Assembly (NCBI RefSeq): GCF_913053745.1
Contig: NZ_CAJXGF010000001.1
Span: forward strand, 1-64,000
Direction: 5' to 3'
Length of the DNA stretch: 64,000 nucleotides
Source: an uncultured Nitratireductor sp.
GTDB taxonomy: Bacteria; Pseudomonadota; Alphaproteobacteria; Rhizobiales; Rhizobiaceae
The stretch's first letter is position 1. Each line of letters starts with the position of its first letter. A program made the translations under genes and the position numbers. Below are positions 8,697-16,573 of this stretch, in pieces. The notes under the pieces are model-generated. The model saw only the letters and a program-made list of their open reading frames with translations, made no database searches and was not told where the DNA came from.

Positions 8697-9736
8697 CTCC
8701 CTCGGCCGCGCATTCGTCGCCCCGGTCCTTTTCCTTGCGGCGCTCGAACCGCACGAGAACGTTCTGGCTGGGCGCGGTTTTCCTTCTCCTCGCCGTTCTT
8801 GGTGCCGCATCCGTCTCGATCGGCTCGAGGTCGGTCGATTGGGTGGACGTCCTTGGAGCGATGCGCGGCCACATCGACGGCATCGGGCAGGCAGCGGTCG
8901 CGGTGCGCATTCCGCGCACGGTTCTTGCAGCATTGGCGGGCAGCGCACTCGGACTGGCGGGCGCGGTGATGCAGGGCGTAACGCGCAACCCCCTTGCCGA
9001 CCCCGGCATTCTCGGCGTCAATATGGGTGCCTCGCTTGCCGTGGCTGTGGGTGTGGCGTGGTTCGGCATGACATCCGCGCAGGCATACATCTGGACCGCG
9101 ATCTTGGGTGCGGGATGCGCGGCCGTCTTCGTCTACACGGTCGGATCCCTCGGGCGCGGCGGTGCGACGCCGCTCAAGCTCGCGCTTGCCGGAACGGCGA
9201 CTTCGATGGCGTTCTGGTCGATGATGGTGGCTGTCATATTGCCTCGCAACGACATCGCCGGCGGCATTCGGTCCTGGCAGATCGGCGGAGTGGGCGGCGC
9301 GACCTTCGACCAGACGGTGCCCGTCCTTCCCTTCATCGCTTTCGGTGCGGCGCTGTCGTTCATCTCTGCCCGCAAGCTGAATTCCCTTGCCCTCGGAGAC
9401 GAACTGGCAGCCGGCCTTGGCGAGCGTGTCGCGGCGGCGCGAGCGGTCGCGGCCCTGGGAGCGGTATTCCTTTGCGGTGCGGCCACGGCGGTCTGCGGAC
9501 CGATCGCCTTTGTCGGTCTTGTGGTTCCTCATCTTTGCAGGCAACTCGCCGGCGTCGATCATCGGTGGCTGCTGCCCTTCAGCGCTGTCGCCGGAGCCTC
9601 GCTCCTTCTGGCCGCCGATATTGTCGGCCGCGTCGTCGCCAGGCCCGCCGAACTCGAAGTCGGCATCGTGACGGCCTTTATCGGCGCACCGTTCTTCATC
9701 TGGATCGTAAGGCGCCAGCGGGTGCGCGAGCTGTGA
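8693..9736 (+). CDS. FecCD family iron-siderophore ABC permease, first subunit
   Basis: A 347-residue inner-membrane permease with about ten transmembrane helices. Signature segments are RIPRTVLAALAGSALGLAGAVMQGVTRNPLADPGILGVNMGA (seen in pieces) and the C-terminal CGPIAFVGLVVPHLCRQLAG, the ATPase-coupling helix region of BtuC/FhuB-type subunits. It forms a heterodimer with the next gene product. Starts at ATG 8693 inside the end of the binding-protein gene (ATGA overlap) and ends overlapping the second permease by GTGA. The first 30 residues are polar and Arg/Ser-rich before helix 1. Confidence 0.93.
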   Translation: MTPSAAHSSPRSFSLRRSNRTRTFWLGAVFLLLAVLGAASVSIGSRSVDWVDVLGAMRGHIDGIGQAAVAVRIPRTVLAALAGSALGLAGAVMQGVTRNPLADPGILGVNMGASLAVAVGVAWFGMTSAQAYIWTAILGAGCAAVFVYTVGSLGRGGATPLKLALAGTATSMAFWSMMVAVILPRNDIAGGIRSWQIGGVGGATFDQTVPVLPFIAFGAALSFISARKLNSLALGDELAAGLGERVAAARAVAALGAVFLCGAATAVCGPIAFVGLVVPHLCRQLAGVDHRWLLPFSAVAGASLLLAADIVGRVVARPAELEVGIVTAFIGAPFFIWIVRRQRVREL

Positions 9737-10773
9737 CGATCGTTCAGTCGACTTTCGACGCCGTCGTGGCGAACCGCCGCCGCCGCAAGGTCAAGCGGGC
9801 GGCAATGCTTGCAACCCTTGCAGCGATTGTAATCGCCCTTTTCGCGCTGACGCTGTCGCTTGGCCAGTCCTACACCCCGCCCCACCAGGTCATCGGCGTT
9901 CTCCTTGGCGAGGATATTCCCGGCGCAGCCTTCACCGTCGGCCAATTGAGATTGCCGCGCGCACTTCTGTGCGTTCTTGCGGGCCTATGCTTCGGCCTTG
10001 GAGGTGTCGCGTTCCAGGTTATGCTCCGCAATCCGCTGGCCAGTCCCGACATCATCGGTATCAGTTTCGGCGCAAGCGCCGCCGCCGTATTCGCGATCGT
10101 CATCCTGTCTCTGGACGGACCGGCCGTTTCCTTGATCGCGGTGTTTTCGGGTCTCGGTGTCGCACTCACGGTGTATGGGCTCGCCTCGCGCAACGGGGTT
10201 GCCGGAGCACGTCTCATTCTGGTCGGCATTGCTGTCTCCGCGATGCTGGAAAGCTTTGTGGCCTATGTGTTGTCCCAGGCTCCGGCCTGGAGCCTGCAGG
10301 AGGCGATGCGCTGGCTGACGGGCAGCGTCAACGGCGCTCGGATCGACCTGGTCGCGCCTTTGCTTCTGGCGCTGGTTATCTTCGGTGGCTTGCTCCTCGC
10401 ACGCGGGAGGGACCTCGAGGCATTGCGGCTTGGCGACGAGATGGCGGCGGGACTTGGCGTTTCCTTCGAAAGAACGCGCATGACGATCATGGTCGCGGCC
10501 GTGGGTCTGATCGCCTGTGCGACGGCAATAACCGGGCCCATATCGTTCGTTGCCTTTCTGTCTGGGCCCATTGCCGCACGCCTGTTCGGCAATGGCGGGT
10601 CGCTTCTCATTCCCGCAGCCCTTGTGGGGGCTGTTCTTGTACTGGCCGCGGACTATTGCGGACAGTTTCTCTTGCCGTCGCGTTTTCCCGTTGGCGTCGT
10701 CACCGGGGCTCTTGGGGCACCCTATCTGCTGTTCCTGATCATCCGAGCGAACCGGAACGGAGGCTCATTGTGA
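9733..10773 (+). CDS. FecCD family iron-siderophore ABC permease, second subunit
   Basis: A 346-residue partner permease, again with about ten membrane helices and the family blocks RLPRALLCVLAGLCFGLGG, NPLASPDIIGISFGASAAA, GDEMAAGLGV and GPISFVAFLSGPIAARLFG. The start is GTG at 9733, which overlaps the preceding stop in GTGA; a longer reading frame continues upstream but is only the shadow of the first permease. The Arg/Lys-rich start RRRRKVKR fits a cytoplasmic N-terminus by the positive-inside rule. Pairs with the preceding gene in the siderophore importer. Confidence 0.92.
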   Translation: MTIVQSTFDAVVANRRRRKVKRAAMLATLAAIVIALFALTLSLGQSYTPPHQVIGVLLGEDIPGAAFTVGQLRLPRALLCVLAGLCFGLGGVAFQVMLRNPLASPDIIGISFGASAAAVFAIVILSLDGPAVSLIAVFSGLGVALTVYGLASRNGVAGARLILVGIAVSAMLESFVAYVLSQAPAWSLQEAMRWLTGSVNGARIDLVAPLLLALVIFGGLLLARGRDLEALRLGDEMAAGLGVSFERTRMTIMVAAVGLIACATAITGPISFVAFLSGPIAARLFGNGGSLLIPAALVGAVLVLAADYCGQFLLPSRFPVGVVTGALGAPYLLFLIIRANRNGGSL

Positions 10774-11588
10774 ATTCCCAGTCTCTTGTCGTCAGTGGAA
10801 TCTCGGCGGGCTACGGCGAGGCCGATGTGTTGGACGGGCTCGATCTTGAGATCGCGCCAGGGCGGATTACGGCGATTGTCGGCGCAAACGCCTGTGGCAA
10901 GTCCACCTTGTTGCGCGCAATGTCCCGGCTGATCTCTCCGAGGCGCGGGAGCGTTCTGCTCGACGGAAAATCGATTCACCGGTTGCCGTCGCGGCAACTC
11001 GCGCAGACGCTCGGCCTGCTTCCCCAATCGTCCACGGCGCCGGAGGGCATTACCGTCGCCGACCTCGTAAGCCGAGGCCGCCACCCGCATCAGGGCATGT
11101 TTACGCGCTGGTCGCGTGAAGACGATGCGGCCGTATCGCGGGCTCTCGTGGCGACGCGGATCGAAGCGCTGGCCGAGCGCCCTGTCGACGAACTGTCCGG
11201 CGGGCAGCGTCAGCGCGTCTGGATCGCGATGGCGCTGGCACAGGAGACCGACATTCTCCTTCTCGACGAACCGACGACCTTTCTGGATGTCAGCCATCAG
11301 ATCGAGGTGCTGGACCTTCTGACGGACCTCAATCACGAACGCGGGACAACGATCGCAATGGTTCTTCACGACCTCAACCTCGCGGCCCGTTACGCGGACA
11401 GGCTTGTGACGTTGCACAGAGGCAAGATACACGCATCCGGTTCGCCCGAAGAGGTGCTGACACGCGAAAACGTGCGCCACGTTTTCGATATCGACAGCCG
11501 TATCATCCTCGACCCGGCCTCGGGACGACCGATGATGACGCCGATCGGCCGACACCGAATTGCCCGGGCCGAAACGGACAATCCATGA
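10770..11588 (+). CDS. Iron-siderophore ABC transporter ATP-binding protein (FepC-like)
   Basis: A 272-residue ATPase. Walker A is GANACGKST near residue 37, the Q-loop is in GLLPQSS, the ABC signature is ELSGGQRQRVWIA, Walker B is ILLLDEPTTFLD and the switch His is in VLHDLNLAARYAD, all diagnostic of the FepC/FhuC group. Start is GTG 10770 with a good GGAGG site eight bases upstream and an overlap with the previous stop. Energises uptake through the two FecCD permeases encoded directly upstream. Confidence 0.95.
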   Translation: MNSQSLVVSGISAGYGEADVLDGLDLEIAPGRITAIVGANACGKSTLLRAMSRLISPRRGSVLLDGKSIHRLPSRQLAQTLGLLPQSSTAPEGITVADLVSRGRHPHQGMFTRWSREDDAAVSRALVATRIEALAERPVDELSGGQRQRVWIAMALAQETDILLLDEPTTFLDVSHQIEVLDLLTDLNHERGTTIAMVLHDLNLAARYADRLVTLHRGKIHASGSPEEVLTRENVRHVFDIDSRIILDPASGRPMMTPIGRHRIARAETDNP

Positions 11589-12421
11589 GCGGCAACACCA
11601 GCATTCAGACATTGCCCAAGAGTATAGACCAACGACCGATGACCTCCGTCCTGCCCGACAAAATCCATCTTGTCACCGTCGTCGCCAAAGAGCGGGTGAC
11701 GCCACATATGCTGCGGGTGAAGTTCGCCTGCGCCAATGTCGAACCATTCATCGGCGGGGAAATGCATGTCCGCCTGCTCCTGCCGCGCCACGGGCGCCTT
11801 CCAGTCTGGCCCGAAGCCGCCGAGGGCGGCGGCTTCAAATGGCCGAAGGGCGAGAACGAAATCCGTCTGCGGGCCTATACGATCCGCGCCGTCGATGCAG
11901 AGCGCAACGAGCTCTGGATCGACTTCCTGCTGCATCCCACATCGGGCGTGGCAACACCGGGTGCCGATTTCGCGCGCGCCGCCCGGCGCGGCGACCGGAT
12001 CGCACTTCTGGGACCGGGCAGCGGACGCCTGCCACCATCCAGTGTCATTCATTTCGTGGCGGACGAGACCGCGCTTCCGGCCATCGCGCGCATCGCCGCG
12101 GAAGTGCCTGCGGGAACGCGCATGCGAGGCATTATCGAAGTCTTCGACGAGGCCGAGGAGCAGCCGCTTCCCACGGCCGGCTCGCTCGAGGTGCGCTGGC
12201 TGCATCGCAGATATTACCCCGAAGGAGCCAAGGGGCGATTGGCACGGGAGGGTTGCAAGCTGATCGAGAATGCGGACGAAACAAGTTTCATCTGGGTGGC
12301 CTGCGAAAAGCAGGACGTACGGTCCATGCGCAATTTGCTGAAAACGCTGGGGCGCAACGGAGAGGACACCTACGTTGCGTGGTATTGGGACCGGAACCTG
12401 TCGCCCGTCGACGGCTTATAG
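11585..12421 (+). CDS. Siderophore-interacting protein (FAD-binding ferric-siderophore reductase)
   Basis: A 278-residue cytoplasmic flavoprotein of the SIP/ViuB family that releases iron from imported ferric siderophores by NAD(P)H-dependent reduction. The FAD domain shows KERVTPHMLRVKF and the flavin motif RLRAYTIRAVD; the C-terminal half has HFVADETALPAIARI and WVACEKQDVRSMRNLL. ATG 11585 overlaps the ATPase stop (ATGA), so it is the fifth coupled gene of the uptake operon. The operon therefore contains entry, transport and iron release but no siderophore synthesis, which suggests use of siderophores made by other cells. Confidence 0.92.
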   Translation: MSGNTSIQTLPKSIDQRPMTSVLPDKIHLVTVVAKERVTPHMLRVKFACANVEPFIGGEMHVRLLLPRHGRLPVWPEAAEGGGFKWPKGENEIRLRAYTIRAVDAERNELWIDFLLHPTSGVATPGADFARAARRGDRIALLGPGSGRLPPSSVIHFVADETALPAIARIAAEVPAGTRMRGIIEVFDEAEEQPLPTAGSLEVRWLHRRYYPEGAKGRLAREGCKLIENADETSFIWVACEKQDVRSMRNLLKTLGRNGEDTYVAWYWDRNLSPVDGL

Positions 12422-12571
12422 GCACCCGTCGACGACAACATCTCATCGCCACAGCGGATCCCCAGCCACGAAAGCAGCCACGCTGCGGACTTGGCCTCCG
12501 CCGGTCCCCTTATGCCCATTCGCATAAAAGGCGCCCAAGTTTCGCCTGCACCTTCGACCGTTCATCCGAGG

Positions 12572-13729
12572 TCATTGCTGGCCCGCGCCGAAATACTTGG
12601 TCTGCAATTCGTCGACCGTGTCGGCATCGATGGCTGCCAGGATTTCGAGCGTCAAAGGCCGGGTCAAGGGACTGCGGCGCGGAAGGGCGAAGCCGTATTT
12701 GTCTTTCTCGAACAAGCGCCCAACCACCTCCACGGCCTGATCGGGGTGGGTATGCGCGTAGTATTCGAGAACCGGCGCGTCGTGGACGATTGCATCGACA
12801 TCGCCATTCAAAAGCCCCTGAACCGCATCGCCGAGCCCGGGATAGCTCCTGGCTTGAAGCCCCTCACCACGCACAAAATCCTCCTGTACGGTGCCGGTCA
12901 TCACCGCCACCGGTTTGTTGGACAGGTCGTCGAGGCTCGTGATCTGACTGGTGAGCGACAGTGTGGTCATGACGCTGGTCACGGTGGAGGTCACATAGGC
13001 AAGAACCGCAATTCCGCAGACCAGCCACAGGCCCTGCCAGATACGGCCCACCCATCCGAACAGATTTTTGCGTGAAGGCGGTTTGCCGGATGTCGCTACC
13101 GACATAACCGCATAAAAGCTTTCCGCAATGCCATCACGCCAGCGTGTGGGAAAACTGTTGTCAAACCGGCGGTCGAACAGAGTGAGAAGAACGGTAGCAA
13201 TCACGATCACCGCGGCGATCCAGGCATAGGCCTTGAGGAAGCCGGCGTCGCTCAATCCTGCAATCAGATTGGCAAATCCCTGCCCCTGTTCGGTCCTGAT
13301 CATGATGCGATCGCCGCCATCATACCAGGGTTGGGTAAAATCCACCCGTTGAGCACGAGGCTCGTTGATCGTCAGGTTGGAGACCGCGACGTCGATATCG
13401 CTGGAAGCGGCCGCCCCCATCAGATCGTGAACGCTCTCGAATTCGATGAAGCGGTATTCGCGGCCAAGCGATTCTGCCAGACCTTCCCAAAGTTCCACCG
13501 CAAGTCCGGTATAATCGCCATTTTCCTCCTTCTCCACGAATGGCGCATTCACATAGACGCCCACATCGAGAGGGAGATTTTGCGCGTCCGCGGCTTCCTG
13601 TGCCCGCAATTGGGGAGCGAAACCGACGAGGCCGCCGAGCAAAGCGGCGGCGCATAGGACAAGCATTGCGGCGAACCGTTTCGGACGCTCGAACAACGAG
13701 CGCACGGCGACAGTACAAATTTGCTGCAT
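12572..13729 (-). CDS. Prokaryotic ionotropic glutamate-receptor-like channel (binding domain split by a pore)
   Basis: A 385-residue inner-membrane protein. After a signal helix (about 19-43), residues 52-150 are the first lobe of a type 3 periplasmic amino-acid-binding fold, with the ligand-contact pattern SNLTINEPRAQRVDFTQPWY (Thr120, Arg125). A channel unit interrupts the fold: helix M1 (168-185), a re-entrant pore loop (201-217) and helix M2 (228-252). The second lobe resumes at 266 with the conserved Asp in IVHDAPV (317). This is the GluR0 topology. The pore reads SVATSGKPP where GluR0 has the K+ filter TVGYGD, so selectivity is unclear. A good GGAGAAGGGGG site precedes ATG 13729. Transcribed alone. 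Confidence 0.85.
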   Translation of the reverse strand: MQQICTVAVRSLFERPKRFAAMLVLCAAALLGGLVGFAPQLRAQEAADAQNLPLDVGVYVNAPFVEKEENGDYTGLAVELWEGLAESLGREYRFIEFESVHDLMGAAASSDIDVAVSNLTINEPRAQRVDFTQPWYDGGDRIMIRTEQGQGFANLIAGLSDAGFLKAYAWIAAVIVIATVLLTLFDRRFDNSFPTRWRDGIAESFYAVMSVATSGKPPSRKNLFGWVGRIWQGLWLVCGIAVLAYVTSTVTSVMTTLSLTSQITSLDDLSNKPVAVMTGTVQEDFVRGEGLQARSYPGLGDAVQGLLNGDVDAIVHDAPVLEYYAHTHPDQAVEVVGRLFEKDKYGFALPRRSPLTRPLTLEILAAIDADTVDELQTKYFGAGQQ

Positions 13730-13795
13730 TACCCCCTTCTCCGTCGGTTGCCTGTGCGACTTGAGCCCCCGCAGTGGCCTTGCTCGTTCAACGCA

Positions 13796-14245
13796 TCAGT
13801 CGTTGACGGCAATGATCCTCACCGTCTGCTGGCTGCAGGAATCGTCGCCGCAGATACCATTGAACCAGACTTCGCCGTCGCCGACCATCACACCCTGCCA
13901 ATTGGCGAAAAGCTTTGGATAAGTCTGGTTGTTAACGGCTTTTTTGACCGTGTCGGTGAAGACCTTGTCGTAGTCGGCGGTGAAGTGCGCGGCGTCTCCG
14001 ATGGTCACGGATTTGTCGTTGATCCGTGCCTTGAAAGGATATTCGACCAGGGAGGCGACAGTTTTCCTGTCGTTGTCGGCGACGGCCTTTTTCAGTTTCT
14101 CGAAGAAGGCTCTATACGGCGCGTGATCGCCGAAAATCTCATCGAGCGTCTCGTTCATCTCAGCGGCGGTTTGGGCCGCGGCGACGGTGGTTCCGGCAAG
14201 CCCTATAAGCAGACCTCCAACGATCATGCGGATCAGCATACCCAT
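13796..14245 (-). CDS. Exported protein of unknown function
   Basis: A 149-residue protein not recognised beyond its general character. Residues 1-24 form a signal peptide (MLIRMIVGGLLIGLAGTTVAAA, here split, cleavage before QTAAE). The mature part begins with an acidic helix, then KAVADNDRKTVASLVEYPFKA, a pattern seen in small periplasmic NTF2-like or DUF proteins with a pair of Cys at the end (ICGDDSCSQQ). A strong AGGAGG lies nine bases before ATG 14245. It is the last of a run of six small exported proteins on the minus strand (16222 to 13796). The two Cys four residues apart could form a disulfide in the periplasm. Confidence 0.7.
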   Translation of the reverse strand: MGMLIRMIVGGLLIGLAGTTVAAAQTAAEMNETLDEIFGDHAPYRAFFEKLKKAVADNDRKTVASLVEYPFKARINDKSVTIGDAAHFTADYDKVFTDTVKKAVNNQTYPKLFANWQGVMVGDGEVWFNGICGDDSCSQQTVRIIAVND

Positions 14246-14277
14246 GATTGTATCCTCCTACGAATTGAACGAGCGTC

Positions 14278-14571
14278 CTACCGCCGGAACCCTTTGGCAC
14301 GCATACAGGATTTGATGAGTTCGTTCTCGTCCATGGCCTGAATCACCGCATCGCCGATCCCATCCCCTACGGCTTCGCCCCAGGTCTTCGGGTGATCGTT
14401 TGCGCCGATACCGATGGTCGCCGCCTCCGCCTCGTACTTGCATTCGGCCAATGCCTGCTGAGTGTCCGAACGAGCCGTGTCATCCTTGACCCATGCGTTG
14501 TCGCCATCGCTGACGCAACCGGCCAGGATCAGCGGAACGGCCGACAAAGGGAGTAAAACACGAAGGAACAT
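14278..14571 (-). CDS. Small predicted lipoprotein
   Basis: A 97-residue protein starting at ATG 14571. The N-terminus FLRVLLPLSAVPLILAGC ends in a lipobox LAGC, so the mature protein should be lipid-anchored at Cys19. The mature chain carries ALAECKYEAEAATIGIG, then a helical segment and CMRAKGFRR at the C-terminus; the CxAKGF ending with an upstream AECKYEA is typical of small proteobacterial lipoproteins of unknown function. The start codon shares one base with the stop of the preceding gene (TAATG), indicating translational coupling. A longer in-frame start at 14688 lies inside that gene and is unlikely. Confidence 0.72.
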   Translation of the reverse strand: MFLRVLLPLSAVPLILAGCVSDGDNAWVKDDTARSDTQQALAECKYEAEAATIGIGANDHPKTWGEAVGDGIGDAVIQAMDENELIKSCMRAKGFRR

Positions 14572-15011
14572 TATTCCCCCTCCGTAACGGTTTCGGCGAA
14601 GCATGTGGCCAGGGCGACCGGCGCCCCCAGCTTCCTTGCCCAGGCAACCAGTTCCGGGCGTTCCGACGGTTCGGCCCAGCCGCCCCACACCTCGCGGAAA
14701 TGCATTTTTCCATTGACCGTGTGAAAAAACATCATGCCGTCATCGCTTGCCGGCGTGGAAACATAGGTCGCACTCCAGTTGCCGTTTTCCAGAATCGCGC
14801 TGAACTCCACCTGAGCAGGCTTGATCTTTGCTTCCATCGCCGAGACGACGAGCGGAGCATACCGATCCTTGCGTGCTTTCGTCATCTCGACTTTAACACC
14901 GTCACATGCGCCGCCGGCGGCAAAGGCGGTGGTGAGCGTGATGAACAGTCCGGCAAGCGTCATCGCAGCGACCCTGCCATGTCGGAAAATCGTGTTTCTG
15001 CCAGCGCCCAT
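14571..15011 (-). CDS. Exported protein of unknown function
   Basis: A 146-residue protein with an N-terminal hydrophobic segment (AAMTLAGLFITLTTAFAAG, with Arg residues before it) that looks like a signal peptide. The mature domain has CDGVKVEMTKARKDRYAPLV, SAILENGNWSATYVSTP and FREVWGGWAEPSERPELV, resembling small periplasmic proteins of beta-sheet type that I cannot assign to a family. Two Cys (near positions 36 and 138) could pair. Stop and next start overlap by one base. Part of the minus-strand run of small envelope proteins; no link to a pathway is visible. Confidence 0.68.
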   Translation of the reverse strand: MGAGRNTIFRHGRVAAMTLAGLFITLTTAFAAGGACDGVKVEMTKARKDRYAPLVVSAMEAKIKPAQVEFSAILENGNWSATYVSTPASDDGMMFFHTVNGKMHFREVWGGWAEPSERPELVAWARKLGAPVALATCFAETVTEGE

Positions 15012-15049
15012 GCGTTGCCACTCCTTCTACACTCTGCAAGCGTCTTTTC

Positions 15050-15301
15050 TCAGGCAGAAACATCGTCGGGGTCATCGACCTCGCAACCGATGCCGTGGCA
15101 TCCCTGATAATTGCCTCGCTCATCGAAATTGGGATTGCCTTCCCGGTCGAACTGCGGACGCTCGTCTATGGTCCGATCTTCAACCTCGGGGTCGTCGACC
15201 ATGCAGCCGACGCCGTGACAGCCATCGTAGCCGTCGTCGGTTGTACAGCCGGCGATTGCCAGCAATGTGGAAACCAGGGTCGCGCAAAGTGCGGGTTTCA
15301 A
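15050..15301 (-). CDS. Small lipoprotein with duplicated GCHGxGCxVDDP motif
   Basis: An 83-residue protein. The signal sequence ALCATLVSTLLAIAGC ends in lipobox IAGC, giving a predicted lipid anchor. The mature chain is very acidic and contains the same 12-residue unit twice: GCHGVGCMVDDP near residues 27-38 and GCHGIGCEVDDP near 67-78, separated by a polar linker rich in Asp, Glu, Arg and Asn. Each unit has Cys-His and Cys three residues apart, which suggests metal binding or redox pairing, but the family is not recognised. ATG 15301 has AGGAG just upstream. The next gene in the run encodes another small exported protein. Confidence 0.7.
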   Translation of the reverse strand: MKPALCATLVSTLLAIAGCTTDDGYDGCHGVGCMVDDPEVEDRTIDERPQFDREGNPNFDERGNYQGCHGIGCEVDDPDDVSA

Positions 15302-15607
15302 TGCAAATTCTCCTAAATGCGAGTTCGATATGTCTCATCGAGCCTCAGAATTGGATCAACAGTTTATCGTTGAATCCGTGCTCCCGGGCGTCCAAGGCGA
15401 ACTGACCCTGAAGACAGGGCCGATTCGGGGTGTTTTCTCACCGAACGCGCGTTGCCAGCCTATACGGTCGCGCGCCTTAGGGATCGTTGAGCCCAGCGTG
15501 AATTCCGACCAGGCCCGTAACCCCGGCGATCCCGATACGCCGGGGACAGCATGGCCGCTCGCGACCGCCATGCCGGAAACCGCCTTTGAATGTCGTGGCC
15601 GTTACAA
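15302..15607. other. Intergenic stretch, no gene recognised
   Basis: About 305 bases between the duplicated-motif lipoprotein and the EF-hand gene, both on the minus strand. Open frames exist on both strands but show no start signals or family motifs. It most likely holds the promoter of the downstream small-protein genes and the 3' untranslated end of the EF-hand gene. No strong repeat was seen. Confidence 0.4.
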
Positions 15608-15961
15608 TTATCTGAGTTGGCCGTCGCCAGACCTGTCGGCGGTCTGGAAATCCCGCATCACCTGGCTCATGAATTCCTGCTGGCTGACATTGCCGTCGCC
15701 ATTCGCATCCGTGGAACCGAACTGGCTGGAAGAAAGAACCGCTGACGCCTCGTTCTGGTCCAACTGGCCGTCGCCATTGGCGTCCAGTCTGGAAAACGCA
15801 GAGGTCATGAAGGTCTGATATTCGCCCTGGGTCACGGCGCCATCGTCATTCTGGTCAACCTGGTCAAGATGGGCATCGTGCATGGTCGAGCTCTGCTGGG
15901 CGACAGCCGTGCCTGCACCGAGCAGAAGCGACACAGCAGCAATGGAAAGCATGTGTTTCAT
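15608..15961 (-). CDS. Exported EF-hand calcium-binding protein
   Basis: A 117-residue periplasmic protein with a signal peptide (residues 1-21, cleavage after AVA) followed by EF-hand loops: DQNDDGAVTQGE, DANGDGQLDQNE and DANGDGNVSQQE, each with the D-x-[DN]-x-D-G pattern and a final Glu for Ca2+. A fourth loop starts as DRSGDGQL and stops at the terminus after nine positions, lacking the last Glu. Proteins of this type are common in alphaproteobacteria and presumably bind or buffer Ca2+; no partner is suggested by the context. GAGGAG lies before ATG 15961. It is the second gene of the small envelope protein run. Confidence 0.88.
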   Translation of the reverse strand: MKHMLSIAAVSLLLGAGTAVAQQSSTMHDAHLDQVDQNDDGAVTQGEYQTFMTSAFSRLDANGDGQLDQNEASAVLSSSQFGSTDANGDGNVSQQEFMSQVMRDFQTADRSGDGQLR

Positions 15962-15979
15962 GATACTTGTCTCCTCTTC

Positions 15980-16222
15980 CTAGCGGCAGGCCAGGCGGTT
16001 GCCGAGATAGCCACCACCACCGATGCCGGCAGCTTCGGCCAAAACAGTGCCCGCGCCGCCACCGATCGTGCTGCCGATCAATCCGCCGACGATCGCGCCT
16101 CCAACGGTTCCGGCAATGCAGCCGAATTCATGATTTCGCGCCTGAACTTGCGGATCAGGGCTGGCTTGGCAGCCGGCCAAGAGCGCGGCCGCTGCGACAA
16201 TGCCGATTGTTTGCCGTTTCAT
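15980..16222 (-). CDS. Small lipoprotein with glycine-zipper segment
   Basis: An 80-residue protein from ATG 16222 with AGGGA upstream. The N-terminus MKRQTIGIVAAAALLAGC carries lipobox LAGC. The mature part has a glycine-zipper stretch, GTVGGAIVGGLIGSTIGGG and GIGGGGYLG, of the kind found in OmpA-associated and Rcs-type outer-membrane lipoproteins, and two further Cys (GCIAG and the terminal LACR). Probably inserted in or attached to the outer membrane. A start at 16288 would place a non-signal extension before the lipobox and is rejected. First gene of the run of six. Confidence 0.75.
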   Translation of the reverse strand: MKRQTIGIVAAAALLAGCQASPDPQVQARNHEFGCIAGTVGGAIVGGLIGSTIGGGAGTVLAEAAGIGGGGYLGNRLACR

Positions 16223-16573
16223 GCGTCCCTCCGGTTTCTCGATTGCACCCATCGCAGGACAACCAGCGACAGATATCGTGACGCTCACAAAAAAAACAAA
16301 AAACGGTCTGGTTCATAGTTTCGGAACGATCAAAAACAGTTACACTTTATTGCATAGTAACGTCTCCCGGCGGCTCACCCGGTTTAAGCGTCATCGAAAC
16401 GAAGCTTGCATAATTTCTTTCGTGTGGAAGATTGAAGAACCTGATTTTGGCGTGCGGTTTCTTGGCCAACCGCGTTTTCTATTGAAACCGGGGTAATCAG
16501 CTTTGGCGTGAAACGCATCAGCCGGCGCAATTCGACGTGAAACCTGGTTGTTCATTCATGTTATTCTACCGGG
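16223..16573. other. Intergenic stretch between divergent genes
   Basis: About 350 bases between the glycine-zipper lipoprotein (minus) and the LssY-C protein (plus), lower in G+C than the genes around it, so probably a double promoter region. A small hairpin GCGGTT-N8-AACCGC at 16454-16473 is followed by GTTTTCT on the plus strand, which resembles a weak intrinsic terminator although no plus-strand gene precedes it. No gene is supported. Confidence 0.35.

Noticed and set aside
7668..8948. Minus-strand 426-codon open frame across the siderophore binding protein and permease genes
   Set aside because: Antisense to two well-supported genes, no motif, no ribosome site.
8500..9732. Long upstream extension of the second FecCD permease frame
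   Set aside because: It overlaps the binding protein and first permease in another frame; the GTGA overlap at 9733 gives the normal start and length.
12410..12453. CCCGTCGACG direct repeat around the SIP stop as a regulatory element
   Set aside because: Short, GC-rich and palindromic by itself, so it easily arises by chance in this genome; no partner gene start is near.
16454..16478. Hairpin with GTTTTCT as a true terminator
   Set aside because: Six-base stem only, and no plus-strand gene upstream to end there.
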